DNA of 64,000 nucleotides from Coprosoma sp963632935. GTDB taxonomy: Bacteria; Bacillota_I; Bacilli_A; RF39; UBA660. The translations under genes were made by a program, and so were the position numbers. The stretch spans positions 11,389 through 75,388 of the forward strand of contig CAVGWA010000002.1 in NCBI GenBank assembly GCA_963632935.1. The letters run 5' to 3'. The notes below the pieces were generated by a model, which had not been told where the DNA came from, ran no database searches, and saw nothing but the letters and a program-made list of their open reading frames with translations. Shown one piece after another: positions 8,731 to 17,198 of the stretch; position 1 is the first letter of the stretch, and every line of letters begins with the position of its first letter.

Positions 8731-8838
8731 AAGCTACTTGTTGGTGCAGGTGCAATTAGTCATAATAAAGCAATAGAAAAAGCAAAAGATGAATATAAGA
8801 AATATGAAATTATGCAGTATAAAAATATCGTTAAGTAA
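8731..8838 (+). pseudogene. Second RhuM C-terminal fragment
   Basis: 36 codons ending at TAA 8836-8838 read KLLVGAGAISHNKAIEKA followed by KDEYKKYEIMQ. This matches the tail of the RhuM gene ending at 8276 (GKISHKKAVEKA, then ENEYEKYKVIQ) with substitutions, so it is a diverged partial copy and not a simple recent duplication. It has no start or ribosome site. It suggests that a second RhuM gene once occupied this spot. Confidence 0.7.
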
Positions 8839-8883
8839 AATAAATCGAAAATAAATGTTGTATAATTTTAGTGGGTGGTTTTT

Positions 8884-9624
8884 ATGAATATAGAAAGTAA
8901 TTTAATGGTTAAAAAAATTTCTTTAGAAAAAGACAAAATTGAATCGTTTGATAAGTATCCATTTAATATAGATATTGTTAAAAATTTTGATGAATTAAAT
9001 TTTGATTCACAAGTAACATTCTTTATTGGAGAAAATGGTGTTGGAAAATCAACATTTATAGAAGCAATTGCTGTAGCTTTGGGTTTACCTGCTGAAGGTG
9101 GGACTGAAAATTTTAGATATGAAACAAGAAATACGACTTCTGTGTTATCTGATTATTTAAGAGTTGGCATATATAATAAGCCAAAAATGAAATTTTTTTT
9201 AAGAGCAGAGAGTTTTTATAATTTTTCATCTGAAGTTCAAAGATTGGTTGAAGAAGATGGTTTTTATAGTTTATATGATGTTTATGGTGGCAATCTTCAT
9301 GAATGTTCTCATGGTGAATCTTTTATAAAACTTATTAAAAATAAATTTACTGATCACGGATTGTATATTTTGGATGAGTCAGAAGCTGCTTTGTCTGCAC
9401 AAAGACAGTTGGCGTTATTATGTCTTATTGATCAACTTGTTAAAGAAGGTAGTCAATTTATAATAGCTACTCATTCACCAATTTTAATAAGTTATCGAGA
9501 TGGTAAAATATTAGATTTAAATGATAATTTTAAAGAGGTTAATTATAAAGACACTGATATTTATTCATTATATAAAATGTATTTAAATGAACCGGATGTT
9601 ATGCAACATAGACTGTTTGATTAA
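8884..9624 (+). CDS. AAA/ABC-type ATPase (predicted ATPase, RecF/SMC-like fold)
   Basis: 246 residues with a Walker A GENGVGKST in the N-terminal third, a degenerate signature region (SHGESF), a Walker B YILDESEAAL and a C-terminal ATHSPIL switch His. This is the arrangement of small stand-alone ATPases (COG3910-like), whose physiological role is not established. ATG 8884 is chosen over an in-frame GTG at 8875 because GGGTGG forms the ribosome site in front of it. TATAAT at 8861-8866 puts the start of transcription about ten bases upstream. It borders the island, but its T/G-rich coding strand resembles the host side. Confidence 0.85.
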   Translation: MNIESNLMVKKISLEKDKIESFDKYPFNIDIVKNFDELNFDSQVTFFIGENGVGKSTFIEAIAVALGLPAEGGTENFRYETRNTTSVLSDYLRVGIYNKPKMKFFLRAESFYNFSSEVQRLVEEDGFYSLYDVYGGNLHECSHGESFIKLIKNKFTDHGLYILDESEAALSAQRQLALLCLIDQLVKEGSQFIIATHSPILISYRDGKILDLNDNFKEVNYKDTDIYSLYKMYLNEPDVMQHRLFD

Positions 9625-9688
9625 ATTAATTTATAAGATTAAATGTTTTTTTGCATTTTTAATTCACATAATCACTTAAATTAACAGG

Positions 9689-9717
9689 TTGCAAAAATTT
9701 TGCTTTTTTTATATAAT
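9689..9717 (+). promoter_or_regulatory. glmS promoter
   Basis: TTGCAA (9689-9694), 17-bp spacer, TATAAT (9712-9717). The spacer includes a small GC-poor hairpin plus T run that may end the upstream ATPase transcript. Confidence 0.65.
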
Positions 9718-9734
9718 TTTGTTAAAGATAGGAA

Positions 9735-9895
9735 AAGCAGTTGGAGGATGTTTGCCTATTTAGCGCCAGACCTAAAGTGGGTGACGAGGACTATAGTTAT
9801 CGAAATATTCGGCGGATACTATGGCGGTTTTGTGAATCGAAAGAAGTACTTTTAAAAAGTAAAATTAAAATTATAACAGAGGAGTATTTCACACA
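9735..9895 (+). promoter_or_regulatory. glmS ribozyme (glucosamine-6-phosphate riboswitch)
   Basis: The conserved core is present: AGCGCCAGACC at the cleavage site (cut expected between A9762 and G9763), GACGAGGA, TTATCGAAATATTCGGCGGA, and the GGCGG...GAATCGAAAGAAG segment leading to a final hairpin region. In this class the metabolite glucosamine-6-phosphate is the catalytic cofactor; self-cleavage of the leader leads to mRNA decay and lowers GlmS. It stands directly before glmS, as in other Bacillota. Outer borders are approximate. Confidence 0.93.
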
Positions 9896-9934
9896 ATTTT
9901 TTTACTGTACATTTTTTTGAAAAGGAGAAATAAT

Positions 9935-11737
9935 ATGTGTGGAATAATAGGTTATGTAGGTAAGGATGAAAACTGTGTACGTGTTTTGATTGATGGATTG
10001 GAACGTTTAGAATATAGGGGATATGATTCGGCTGGAATTGCTTTTATAAAAAATGATGGTGTTCAGATTATAAAAAAAGAAGGTAAAATAGCTAATTTAA
10101 AAAAGTATGTTGATTTTGATGTTAATTCTAATCTTGGAATAGGTCATACAAGATGGGCTACTCATGGTAGGGCAAATTCTGATAATGCTCATCCTCATAG
10201 GGTAGGAAAAATTACTATAGTTCATAATGGTATAGTGGAAAATTATGATAAATTAAGATGTGATTTAAAAAATAATGGTTATGATTTTAAATCAGAAACT
10301 GATAGTGAAGTTGTTGCGTCTTTAATAGACTTTATTTATAAATCAGAAAAAGATATGCTTAAGGCTATTAAAAAGGTAGAAGATATGTTAATTGGGTCTT
10401 ATGCTTTGGGAATTATTTGTGATGATGAAAAAGACGTAATATATGCTGTAAAAAATAAAAGTCCATTGATAATTGGTGTTGGTGATGAAGAAAATTATAT
10501 TGCTTCTGATGTTCCTGCAATATTGGATAAGACTAAGAAATATATTGCCTTAGATGATGGGTTTTATGCAAAAATAACAAAAGGTGAAATTAAATTATAT
10601 TTAGATGGTGAAGAGAAAAAATTTAAAATAGATGAATTTAGTTTTGATGGCACATATATTGATAAACAAGGTTATGAACATTTTATGTTAAAAGAGATGC
10701 ACGAACAACCTGAGGTATTTAAGAAAACTGTGGAAAAGTATATTTCTGGTGGTATTGATAGTTTAATTAAGAAAATGCCTGATTTTTCTAAGTATGAAAA
10801 AATAAGAATTGTTGCTTGTGGTAGTGCAACTCATGCTGGTTTAATTGGTAAACAGTTGATTGAAAAGTATGCTGATGTTGAGGTTAGGGTTGATATGGCA
10901 AGTGAATTTAGATATTGTAAACAATTTTTGAGGGATGATGAATTAGTAATTGTTATATCACAGTCTGGTGAGACTGCAGATACATTAGAGGCTTTGAATA
11001 TTGCAAAAAAATTTGGTAATGATACTTTGGGTATTGTTAATGCTAAAGGAAGTACGATTGCAAGGGAAGCTGATATGGTTCTTTATACGGAGGCAGGACA
11101 AGAAATTGCTGTTGCAACAACTAAGGCTTATTCTGCTCAAGTTGCATTGCTTTCTTTAATTGCAGTTAATTTATCTTATAGAAAAAATTTGATTAGTAGG
11201 GATGAAATAGATAAAATATTAAGCGTTGTTAAAAGACTTCCTGATTATATTGAAGAGTTATTAAATAGAGATTATAAGAAGATTGCACAAAGAATAAAAG
11301 AAAAGAATGATATATTTTTTATTGGTAGAGGTATAGATTATGCTTTAGCTGAGGAAGGATCTTTAAAATTAAAAGAAATATCTTATACTCATAGTGAAGC
11401 ATATGCGGCTGGTGAATTAAAACATGGTACAATATCTTTAATTGAAGAAGGCGTTCCTGTTTTTGCTATTATAACTGATGATAATATAGCTCTTAAGACT
11501 ATTAGCAATGTGAAAGAGGTAAAATCTAGAGGGGCTGATGTGATTTGTGTAACTAATTATGAAGATTTGGATGAAAATGTTTGTGATGAGAAAATTGTTA
11601 TACCCAAGGTACATTATTTATTTGAACCTTTACTTACGGTGATTCCACTTCAAATGATTGCTTATGAGCTTGCTAAGTTAAAAGGGTGTAGTATTGATAA
11701 ACCTAAAAACCTTGCCAAGTCTGTTACTGTTGAGTAA
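9935..11737 (+). CDS. glmS: Glucosamine-fructose-6-phosphate aminotransferase (isomerizing)
   Basis: 600 residues. It makes glucosamine-6-phosphate from fructose-6-phosphate and glutamine, the first step to UDP-GlcNAc for the cell wall. Met-Cys-Gly at the start places the glutaminase nucleophile Cys2, exposed after Met removal, which fixes the ATG at 9935 behind AAAGGAG. Class II glutamine amidotransferase signatures (HTRWATHG, HNGIVENY) are followed by two SIS sugar-isomerase domains (CGSATHAGL, SQSGETADT; FIGRG, ELKHGTISLIE) and the C-terminal KPKNLAKSVTVE. Controlled by the upstream ribozyme and closed by its own terminator. Confidence 0.99.
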   Translation: MCGIIGYVGKDENCVRVLIDGLERLEYRGYDSAGIAFIKNDGVQIIKKEGKIANLKKYVDFDVNSNLGIGHTRWATHGRANSDNAHPHRVGKITIVHNGIVENYDKLRCDLKNNGYDFKSETDSEVVASLIDFIYKSEKDMLKAIKKVEDMLIGSYALGIICDDEKDVIYAVKNKSPLIIGVGDEENYIASDVPAILDKTKKYIALDDGFYAKITKGEIKLYLDGEEKKFKIDEFSFDGTYIDKQGYEHFMLKEMHEQPEVFKKTVEKYISGGIDSLIKKMPDFSKYEKIRIVACGSATHAGLIGKQLIEKYADVEVRVDMASEFRYCKQFLRDDELVIVISQSGETADTLEALNIAKKFGNDTLGIVNAKGSTIAREADMVLYTEAGQEIAVATTKAYSAQVALLSLIAVNLSYRKNLISRDEIDKILSVVKRLPDYIEELLNRDYKKIAQRIKEKNDIFFIGRGIDYALAEEGSLKLKEISYTHSEAYAAGELKHGTISLIEEGVPVFAIITDDNIALKTISNVKEVKSRGADVICVTNYEDLDENVCDEKIVIPKVHYLFEPLLTVIPLQMIAYELAKLKGCSIDKPKNLAKSVTVE

Positions 11738-11739
11738 TT

Positions 11740-11768
11740 AAAGCTGATAATTAAACAGCTTTTTTATT
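11740..11768 (+). terminator. glmS terminator
   Basis: Seven-bp stem (11740-11746 with 11756-11762), nine-base loop, T run. Confidence 0.85.
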
Positions 11769-11819
11769 TTATTAGGGATTAAAATGTGATAAAATAAGTA
11801 TATGAAATGAGGGTTTAGT

Positions 11820-12314
11820 ATGAATACTGTTTATGAAAAAGTTATGAATTTTAAAAGAAGATATCCTACTACTATTGCATGGAGAGTAAAAAAACATTGT
11901 AAGGTAGTTGCGGAACATATAAATGATGATGAAGAGGTACTTTATGCTTTTGCGGCTCAAAAGTCACCAAATCTTTTTGGTTTTAATTCTACTTATGTCG
12001 TTGTTTTAACTGATAAACGATTAATTTTAGCTCAAAAGAGGTTATTGTTTGGATATTTTTATTATACAATTACTCCTGATATGTTTAATGATTTAACTTT
12101 AAAAATGGGATTAATATGGGGAAAAGCTATTGTTGATACAGTTAAGGAAACGGTTTATTTAACTTGTCTTTCTAAAGGTGCTTTGAAGGAAATTGAAACG
12201 GTTTTATCTAAATATATGATGCAGGAAAAAAGACAATATGAAGCTGGAGTAAGTGAACAGGAAAATGAAATGATGAAGAGGGAGCTTCATGATATATCTA
12301 AAAACGGGGAGTAA
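11820..12314 (+). CDS. Bacterial PH-domain-like protein
   Basis: 164 residues. The middle (about 35-125) reads like a YokE/bPH-type pleckstrin-fold domain: a basic lead-in, EEVLYAFAAQKS, a strand with VVVLTDKRLILAQKR, and a following strand pair. The VLTDKRLI signature is characteristic of small bacterial PH domains. The N-terminal RRYPTTIAWRVKKH helix is basic and the C-terminus is charged and probably helical. No membrane segment is seen. These domains are often linked to membrane or stress proteins, but no function is assigned. The gene stands alone between glmS and a membrane protein, with a GAGGG ribosome site. Confidence 0.7.
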   Translation: MNTVYEKVMNFKRRYPTTIAWRVKKHCKVVAEHINDDEEVLYAFAAQKSPNLFGFNSTYVVVLTDKRLILAQKRLLFGYFYYTITPDMFNDLTLKMGLIWGKAIVDTVKETVYLTCLSKGALKEIETVLSKYMMQEKRQYEAGVSEQENEMMKRELHDISKNGE

Positions 12315-12325
12315 CTCGTTTTTTC
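12299..12325 (+). terminator. Terminator after the PH-domain gene
   Basis: Stem of AAAACG with CGTTTT, extended by G-T/G-C pairs around the stop codon, followed by a T run. Confidence 0.6.
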
Positions 12326-12373
12326 TTGATAAAAGATGTGATGTAATTTATAATTATTGTAGGAGGCAGTTTT

Positions 12374-13582
12374 ATGAAGTATTTATTTAAAACTTTGGCT
12401 ATTTTTTTATTTACTTTTTTAGTTTTAAAATTTTTGATTTTTTTCTTTAATACGGGTCATGAAATATCTTATTCTGTTGGTAATTTTAGTGTAGAAGAAA
12501 AATTAAGTGTTAAGGATAATGAATATTATTTTAATTTAACTCATGAAGATTTTAAGATGAGTTTTGATATTAATCAAAATTATAATAAGGATGATAAAGT
12601 TATTAGTAAAATTTTATATAAAAAAATTGATGGTTATTATTGTGTTTTGCCTGTTTTTAAAAATGGTAAAATTTTAATTGATGTTATGTGTTTAAAAGAT
12701 AATATTATTACTTATGCTCATGATATTAAGAATGATAATGTAAAAAAATATGTCAGGTCTTTAAAAAAATATGGGTATGATAGTAGTAAGTATTTAGATA
12801 AGGCAAGTCCTGTTAGTCTTTCTAATACGCAGATTTTATATGAAGATAATATATTGGAAAATAATTATGTTGCTTTGGAAAATTATAAAGGTTTAAATCT
12901 TTTTAATGGAAGACAAAGTAGTGTTAAGATATTTGATGATGATATTTATAAGAAACCTATTAGTTATTTTACTGGTAAATATTATATTGTGGCTGATTAT
13001 ACTGAAAATTATACATTTAAGATATTTCATGTTGTTAATATAGTTAATGGTAGTAAGTTTGATATTAGAAGTTATGATGATATTTCCTTTGATTCTTATA
13101 TAGAAGGTTCTGTTGATGATGATATTTATTTATTTGATAAGGATGCTAATGTGCAGTATAAAATTAGTTTGAAAAATGAATCTGTTGAAAAGTTTCATGA
13201 TAAAGATAATTTAAAAACTTATAATGGAAAATGGGAAGATATGAGTTTAAATGATGCTATAAATGGTAAGAAGTTTAATAATTATTATTCTAATGATATT
13301 AAGGATTTTGATAAGGTAGATAAGGTTGGTAATTATTATTATCTTTATAGAAAAAATGGCTCTTATTATGATGTTTATTATTGTAATAAGAATAATAAGA
13401 ATATAATGATATATTTATTTAAAACTTCAAATATAGATAGTGTTATTTATTTTGATGATGTTATTTATTATCAAAAAGATAATATGATTTATTATTATTC
13501 AAGTTATGGGGTAAGGAGAGTTTTGTCGTATTCCGAGTTTGAATTTAATAGTGATTTATCTTTTGGTGTATATAAAAAGTAA
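12374..13582 (+). CDS. Membrane-anchored protein of unknown function
   Basis: Not recognised. 402 residues with one N-terminal membrane segment (about residues 5-27, very rich in Phe and Leu) and a large outer domain rich in Tyr, Asp, Asn and Lys. Recurring short strands of the YYxxDDxIYYY type suggest a beta-rich, possibly propeller-like fold. No signal cleavage site or lipobox is evident, so it is probably tethered to the outer membrane face by its N-terminus. Start supported by TAGGAGG eight bases upstream. It ends in a hairpin shared with the convergent permease-like gene. No domain can be named. Confidence 0.75.
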   Translation: MKYLFKTLAIFLFTFLVLKFLIFFFNTGHEISYSVGNFSVEEKLSVKDNEYYFNLTHEDFKMSFDINQNYNKDDKVISKILYKKIDGYYCVLPVFKNGKILIDVMCLKDNIITYAHDIKNDNVKKYVRSLKKYGYDSSKYLDKASPVSLSNTQILYEDNILENNYVALENYKGLNLFNGRQSSVKIFDDDIYKKPISYFTGKYYIVADYTENYTFKIFHVVNIVNGSKFDIRSYDDISFDSYIEGSVDDDIYLFDKDANVQYKISLKNESVEKFHDKDNLKTYNGKWEDMSLNDAINGKKFNNYYSNDIKDFDKVDKVGNYYYLYRKNGSYYDVYYCNKNNKNIMIYLFKTSNIDSVIYFDDVIYYQKDNMIYYYSSYGVRRVLSYSEFEFNSDLSFGVYKK

Positions 13583-13605
13583 GCTTATTTAGGCTTACTT
13601 TTAGT
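13575..13605. terminator. Bidirectional terminator
   Basis: 10-bp perfect stem (13575-13584 with 13593-13602) between the two convergent stop codons, A-rich on the left and T-rich on the right. Confidence 0.85.
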
Positions 13606-14247
13606 ATATAGTGAAATGTTTGGAAATGCTTTAAGTATTCTTTTAAACCATAGTGATTTTTCCATTAGGACATTTTTAACTTTTTTTGATATTTCATCGG
13701 TATAGTCTTTATGAATCATTTCGGCTGATAATTTTAGTTTTTGAATGATGTTGCATGATAGGCAGAAGTCAATAATGACAATAATCATTAATATTATTAT
13801 GATGATTGAAAGTGTAGTAAAATTTATTATTTTAATTTTATTTAGTAAGATGGGATTTAATATATTTACAACTAATAGGCCACCTATTCCAAAAAATGAT
13901 GATGATAGAAGGCATACACGACCGTTGATGTTGAATGGTAGATGAGAATAATCCCACCAGCGAGCTTTAAATATTTTTTCCATTAGATAATTTACAATAT
14001 ATTCTAGGATTGTTCCTATTAGGGCTGATAGGATTATAATATTTAATATTTTATCATCTGGTTTTAAAAATATTGTGATTAATACTGCCCCTGCTCCCCA
14101 TATTGGTACTATTGGACCTATTAGAAAGCCTCTATTTACGAATTTATGACTTTTGATTAATGCTTGTAAGACTTCGAATAACCAGCCAAAAAAGCCATAA
14201 AATAAAAATAAAAAACATAGTGTTATTATTTGTTGAAGTATTGTCAT
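13585..14247 (-). CDS. Putative ABC-transporter permease-like membrane protein (PF06541 family)
   Basis: 220 residues, five or six predicted membrane helices. Family marks: FYGFFGWLFEV at the start, NRGFLIGPIVPIWGAGA, and the highly conserved KARWWDYSHLPFNINGR. The family is labelled CmpB/putative ABC permease, but its actual role is uncertain. A paralogue lies at 37692-38351 with the same landmarks (KARWWDYSDHKYNLNGR), so two copies occur in this window. The ATG at 14247 follows AAAGGAG. No ATP-binding partner is adjacent, which argues against a classic transporter operon. Topology and substrate are unknown. Confidence 0.85.
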   Translation of the reverse strand: MTILQQIITLCFLFLFYGFFGWLFEVLQALIKSHKFVNRGFLIGPIVPIWGAGAVLITIFLKPDDKILNIIILSALIGTILEYIVNYLMEKIFKARWWDYSHLPFNINGRVCLLSSSFFGIGGLLVVNILNPILLNKIKIINFTTLSIIIIILMIIVIIDFCLSCNIIQKLKLSAEMIHKDYTDEISKKVKNVLMEKSLWFKRILKAFPNISLYTKSKPK

Positions 14248-14353
14248 ATTTGCGCTCCTTTTATTTTATTGTACTCTATTTATTTTTTAATGTCTACCTT
14301 TAAAATTATTATTTTTTCTGAGTTTGTAGTATAATTATTGTGGAGGAGATTTA

Positions 14354-15601
14354 ATGACGAAGTTAGGATTAGTTCTTTCAGGTGGTGGCTCTAAGGGGGC
14401 ATATGAAGTTGGAGCTTGCATTGCTCTTAAAAAGTTACATAAGAAGGTAGATATTGTTACGGGCACTTCGATAGGTGCAATTAATGGTATGTTTATTGTT
14501 CAAAGGGATTTGAGTGGGGCTTTAAGGCTTTGGAATAGTATAAGTTTTAAAAAGCTTTATGATGAAAATGAGTTTACTGTTTTAGAAGATGATAAATTGT
14601 CTAAAATTTATGCGGAGTATGCTAAAGGATTTATAAATGATGGTGGACTAGATATTTATAAGATGAAGGTTATTTTTGATAAGATGTTTAAGTCACAAAG
14701 ATTTTTTTCATCTAATATAGATTATGGAATTGTTACGTATAATTTATCTAAATATAAACCTGTAATTAAAATGAAGAAAGATTTAACAAATGATAATTTG
14801 AAAGATTATGTGCTTGCTTCAGCTTCTTGTTATCCCGCTTTTAGGCCTTATCCTATTGATGGTGATCTTTATATAGATGGTGGGTATTATGATAATATTC
14901 CTATTAATTTAGCTATTGATATGGGCGCGGATGAAGTTATTGCTATTGATTTAAGAGCAGTGGGGTTTAAGAAAAATATTAAAGATAAAAGTGTTTTAGT
15001 AACATATATTGCTCCTAGAAATAATATTGGTTCTTTTCTTGTTTTTGATAAAAATCAGGCTAGAAAGTCAATCAAGTTTGGTTATAATGATACTATGAAA
15101 ACGTTTGGAAAATTGGATGGTAATCGGTTTACTTTTAAAAAGCATAATTTGGTAAGAAATTATAATAAGTATATTGATAAATTTGATGAAAATTTACATT
15201 CTATTTTTAGTAGTGATAATAAAATACTTAGTAAATTGTTTAGTATTGATGTTTTTAAAGAGATGATTAATGGTAAAACTTACTATAATAGTTTTAATGA
15301 TATTGTGGAAAATGCAGGGAAGATATTTGGGTTTGAAGAATTTAATATATATAATATAAAAAGTTATAATAGAGGTTTATTATCTGCTTTATCTAATACT
15401 GAGGCTATTAATGTTGAGGGTATTGTTAATAAGGTTAAGAATAAAGATATTAGTGGCTTAATTGATAAAGCTGGGATAGTTAAGTATTTTTATAATTCAA
15501 TTGTTAATAATAGTGTTGATTATAAATATATTCCTTTTCTAAGTCATGAATTTTTAGTTGCTTTATATTTGTACACTATAAGATCTCGTAATGTTTATTA
15601 A
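14354..15601 (+). CDS. Patatin-like phospholipase
   Basis: 415 residues. The catalytic Ser-Asp dyad of patatin lipases is visible: oxyanion loop GGGSKGAYE (10-18), nucleophile Ser39 in GTSIG, and Asp175 in DGG. The patatin domain covers about residues 4-200. Members hydrolyse acyl chains of phospholipids or other lipids. The following 200 residues have no domain I recognise and are Asn/Lys/Tyr-rich. No signal peptide or membrane segment is seen, so it is probably cytoplasmic or peripheral. TATAAT (14330-14335) lies 18 bases before the start, with GGAGGAG as ribosome site. It ends 13 bases before trpS and may be cotranscribed with it. Confidence 0.93.
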   Translation: MTKLGLVLSGGGSKGAYEVGACIALKKLHKKVDIVTGTSIGAINGMFIVQRDLSGALRLWNSISFKKLYDENEFTVLEDDKLSKIYAEYAKGFINDGGLDIYKMKVIFDKMFKSQRFFSSNIDYGIVTYNLSKYKPVIKMKKDLTNDNLKDYVLASASCYPAFRPYPIDGDLYIDGGYYDNIPINLAIDMGADEVIAIDLRAVGFKKNIKDKSVLVTYIAPRNNIGSFLVFDKNQARKSIKFGYNDTMKTFGKLDGNRFTFKKHNLVRNYNKYIDKFDENLHSIFSSDNKILSKLFSIDVFKEMINGKTYYNSFNDIVENAGKIFGFEEFNIYNIKSYNRGLLSALSNTEAINVEGIVNKVKNKDISGLIDKAGIVKYFYNSIVNNSVDYKYIPFLSHEFLVALYLYTIRSRNVY

Positions 15602-15614
15602 GGAAGGTGATAAA

Positions 15615-16622
15615 ATGAAAAAAACGATTTTAACTGGTATAAGACCTACTGGTCATTTGCACATTGGACATTATTTTGGAGCTGTTAAAAATTGGACCGT
15701 TTTGCAAGATAAATTTGATACTTATATTGAAATTGCTGATGTTCAGGCTTTGACTGATAATTTTAATAATCCTGATAAGGTAAGAAGAAGTGTTAGGGAA
15801 TTAGTTTTAGATTTACTTTCTGTTGGAATTGATCCTGATAAGGCTACAATTTTTATTCAATCTTCAATTAGTGAAATTGCTGAGTTAACTGTATTTTATT
15901 CTAATTTAGTTACGATTGCTAGACTCCAAAGAAATCCTACAGTTAAGACTGAGATTAAGCAGAAAAAAGAACTTTTTGGTGAAGGTGGAGAAGGTATAAC
16001 TTATGGTTTTTTAGGTTATCCTGTTAGCCAAGCTGCTGATATTACAGCGTTTAATGGTGAGCTTGTGCCTGTTGGTGAAGATCAATTACCACTTTTGGAA
16101 CAGTGTAGGGAAATTGTTCATAAGTTTAATAGTATTTATGGTGAAACTTTGAAAGTTCCTGAGGCTTATTTAAGTGAATCATCTAGAATTAAAGGATTAG
16201 ATGGTAATGAGAAGATGGGTAAGAGTTTGGGTAATGCTATTTTTCTTGTTGATGATGATTTAACAATTAATAAAAAAATTATGTCTGCTATTACTGATCC
16301 TAATAAGATTAAAATTGATGATCCTGCTAATCCTGATGTTTGTATGGTTTATTATTATCATAAGTTAATTGGAAATGATAATTTGTCAACAGTTTGTGAA
16401 GAGTGTAAAGCTGGAAGGCGTGGCTGCGTTGCTTGTAAAAAGGAACTTGTAAATAAGATGATTGAATTTTTAACACCTATTAGAGATAAGAGAAAATATT
16501 ATGAATCTAATCCTGAAGAAGTTGATAATATATTAATTGAAGGTAACAAAGTCGCAAAAAAAGTTGCGGAAAATACTATGAAAAAAGTTAAAGAAAGTAT
16601 GAAAATTAATTATTTTGATTAG
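15615..16622 (+). CDS. trpS: Tryptophanyl-tRNA synthetase
   Basis: 335 residues, normal length for this class I enzyme, which charges tRNA-Trp. Signatures: GHLHIGHYFG (HIGH motif, about 14-23) and EKMGKSLGN (KMSKS variant with Gly, common in TrpRS). The conserved VGEDQLPLLEQ region that contacts substrate is present, and CEECKAGRRGCVACKK near residue 260 is a Cys-rich stretch. ATG 15615 is chosen because AAGGTGATAA precedes it; an upstream in-frame start at 15591 would overlap the lipase gene. Confidence 0.98.
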   Translation: MKKTILTGIRPTGHLHIGHYFGAVKNWTVLQDKFDTYIEIADVQALTDNFNNPDKVRRSVRELVLDLLSVGIDPDKATIFIQSSISEIAELTVFYSNLVTIARLQRNPTVKTEIKQKKELFGEGGEGITYGFLGYPVSQAADITAFNGELVPVGEDQLPLLEQCREIVHKFNSIYGETLKVPEAYLSESSRIKGLDGNEKMGKSLGNAIFLVDDDLTINKKIMSAITDPNKIKIDDPANPDVCMVYYYHKLIGNDNLSTVCEECKAGRRGCVACKKELVNKMIEFLTPIRDKRKYYESNPEEVDNILIEGNKVAKKVAENTMKKVKESMKINYFD

Positions 16623-16633
16623 TTTTTTATGAA

Positions 16634-16661
16634 AAAAATGTCTCCATTTGGAGGCATTTTT
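16634..16661. terminator. Bidirectional terminator of trpS and the cotZ-like gene
   Basis: 12-pair stem with one G-T pair (16634-16645 with 16650-16661), loop ATTT, ending right at the stop codon of the minus-strand gene. Confidence 0.85.
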
Positions 16662-17099
16662 CTATACTGCTTCTACATAAGTGTCGTTTAAACATTTTAA
16701 ACAGCAAACGCAATTAAGATTCATTGTGAAAAATGAGTTGGTTGCTACATAAGGATATGTGGCACCTGCTTCTGTATTTGCTGCTAGTACTCTGAAGGTT
16801 GCACAATTACCATCTACTTTTTCTACACGAAATACGCTTGAACATGTTCCGCTTGTTGAACAGTCAATGTTATCTTTTGTTGTTGGCATTTTCCATGGTG
16901 ATCCGTTTCCAGCACTTGTGTATAACATGACTGGCCTTGTATTTAGTCCTAATGTTGAAACAGTATTTCCTAAAAATCCACGATCGCATGTGTCTAGACA
17001 ATTATCAGAACATTCAGCATTATCTTGCAATATGTTAATTACTGTTAGTATTTCTGAAATACATGAACTATCGTTAGAATTATTACACATATAATCCAC
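16662..17099 (-). CDS. CotY/CotZ-like spore coat/crust protein
   Basis: 145 residues with 12 Cys. The layout follows CotZ/CotY/ExsY: Cys-rich N-terminal segment (NAECSDNCLDTC), central NTRPVMLYTSAGNGSP where the family has N.IPFMLY...G.P, then FRVEKVDGNCATFRVL, one of the strongest family signatures, and a terminal TNSFFTMNLNCVCCLKCLND. The family forms disulfide-crosslinked lattices in the outer spore coat, crust or exosporium. The ATG at 17099 follows GGGGTGG. It is divergent from the yutH-like gene, another spore-coat family, which strengthens both calls. Differences in the N-terminal third make it a distant member. No clear late-sporulation promoter could be fixed. Confidence 0.85.
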   Translation of the reverse strand: MDYMCNNSNDSSCISEILTVINILQDNAECSDNCLDTCDRGFLGNTVSTLGLNTRPVMLYTSAGNGSPWKMPTTKDNIDCSTSGTCSSVFRVEKVDGNCATFRVLAANTEAGATYPYVATNSFFTMNLNCVCCLKCLNDTYVEAV

Positions 17100-17198
17100 C
17101 CCTTTTTTATTTTCAATATAACATATTCATTTGTTTATGTTTTGTATATGCCAAAACCCAAATTTATGTATTTGTTTTTTTTTGAAACATAGGATTAT

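Larger units (their letters stand above)
4980..8838 (+). mobile_element. Decayed phage/integrative-element island
   Basis: The segment carries a KilA-N gene, a tyrosine integrase and two RhuM-family sequences, all typical of phages and integrative elements, and every one is frame-disrupted or truncated. Its + strand is A-rich, while the flanking secA and glmS regions are T/G-rich, which supports foreign origin. A related palindrome occurs at 5185-5216 and 7156-7179. Outer boundaries are my estimate; no direct-repeat att pair was found at the edges. Confidence 0.6.

Noticed and set aside
17100..17198. Sigma-K or sigma-E promoters of the cotZ-like and yutH-like genes
   Set aside because: CATA-type -10 candidates occur on both strands, but spacing to a fitting -35 or to the start codon is poor.
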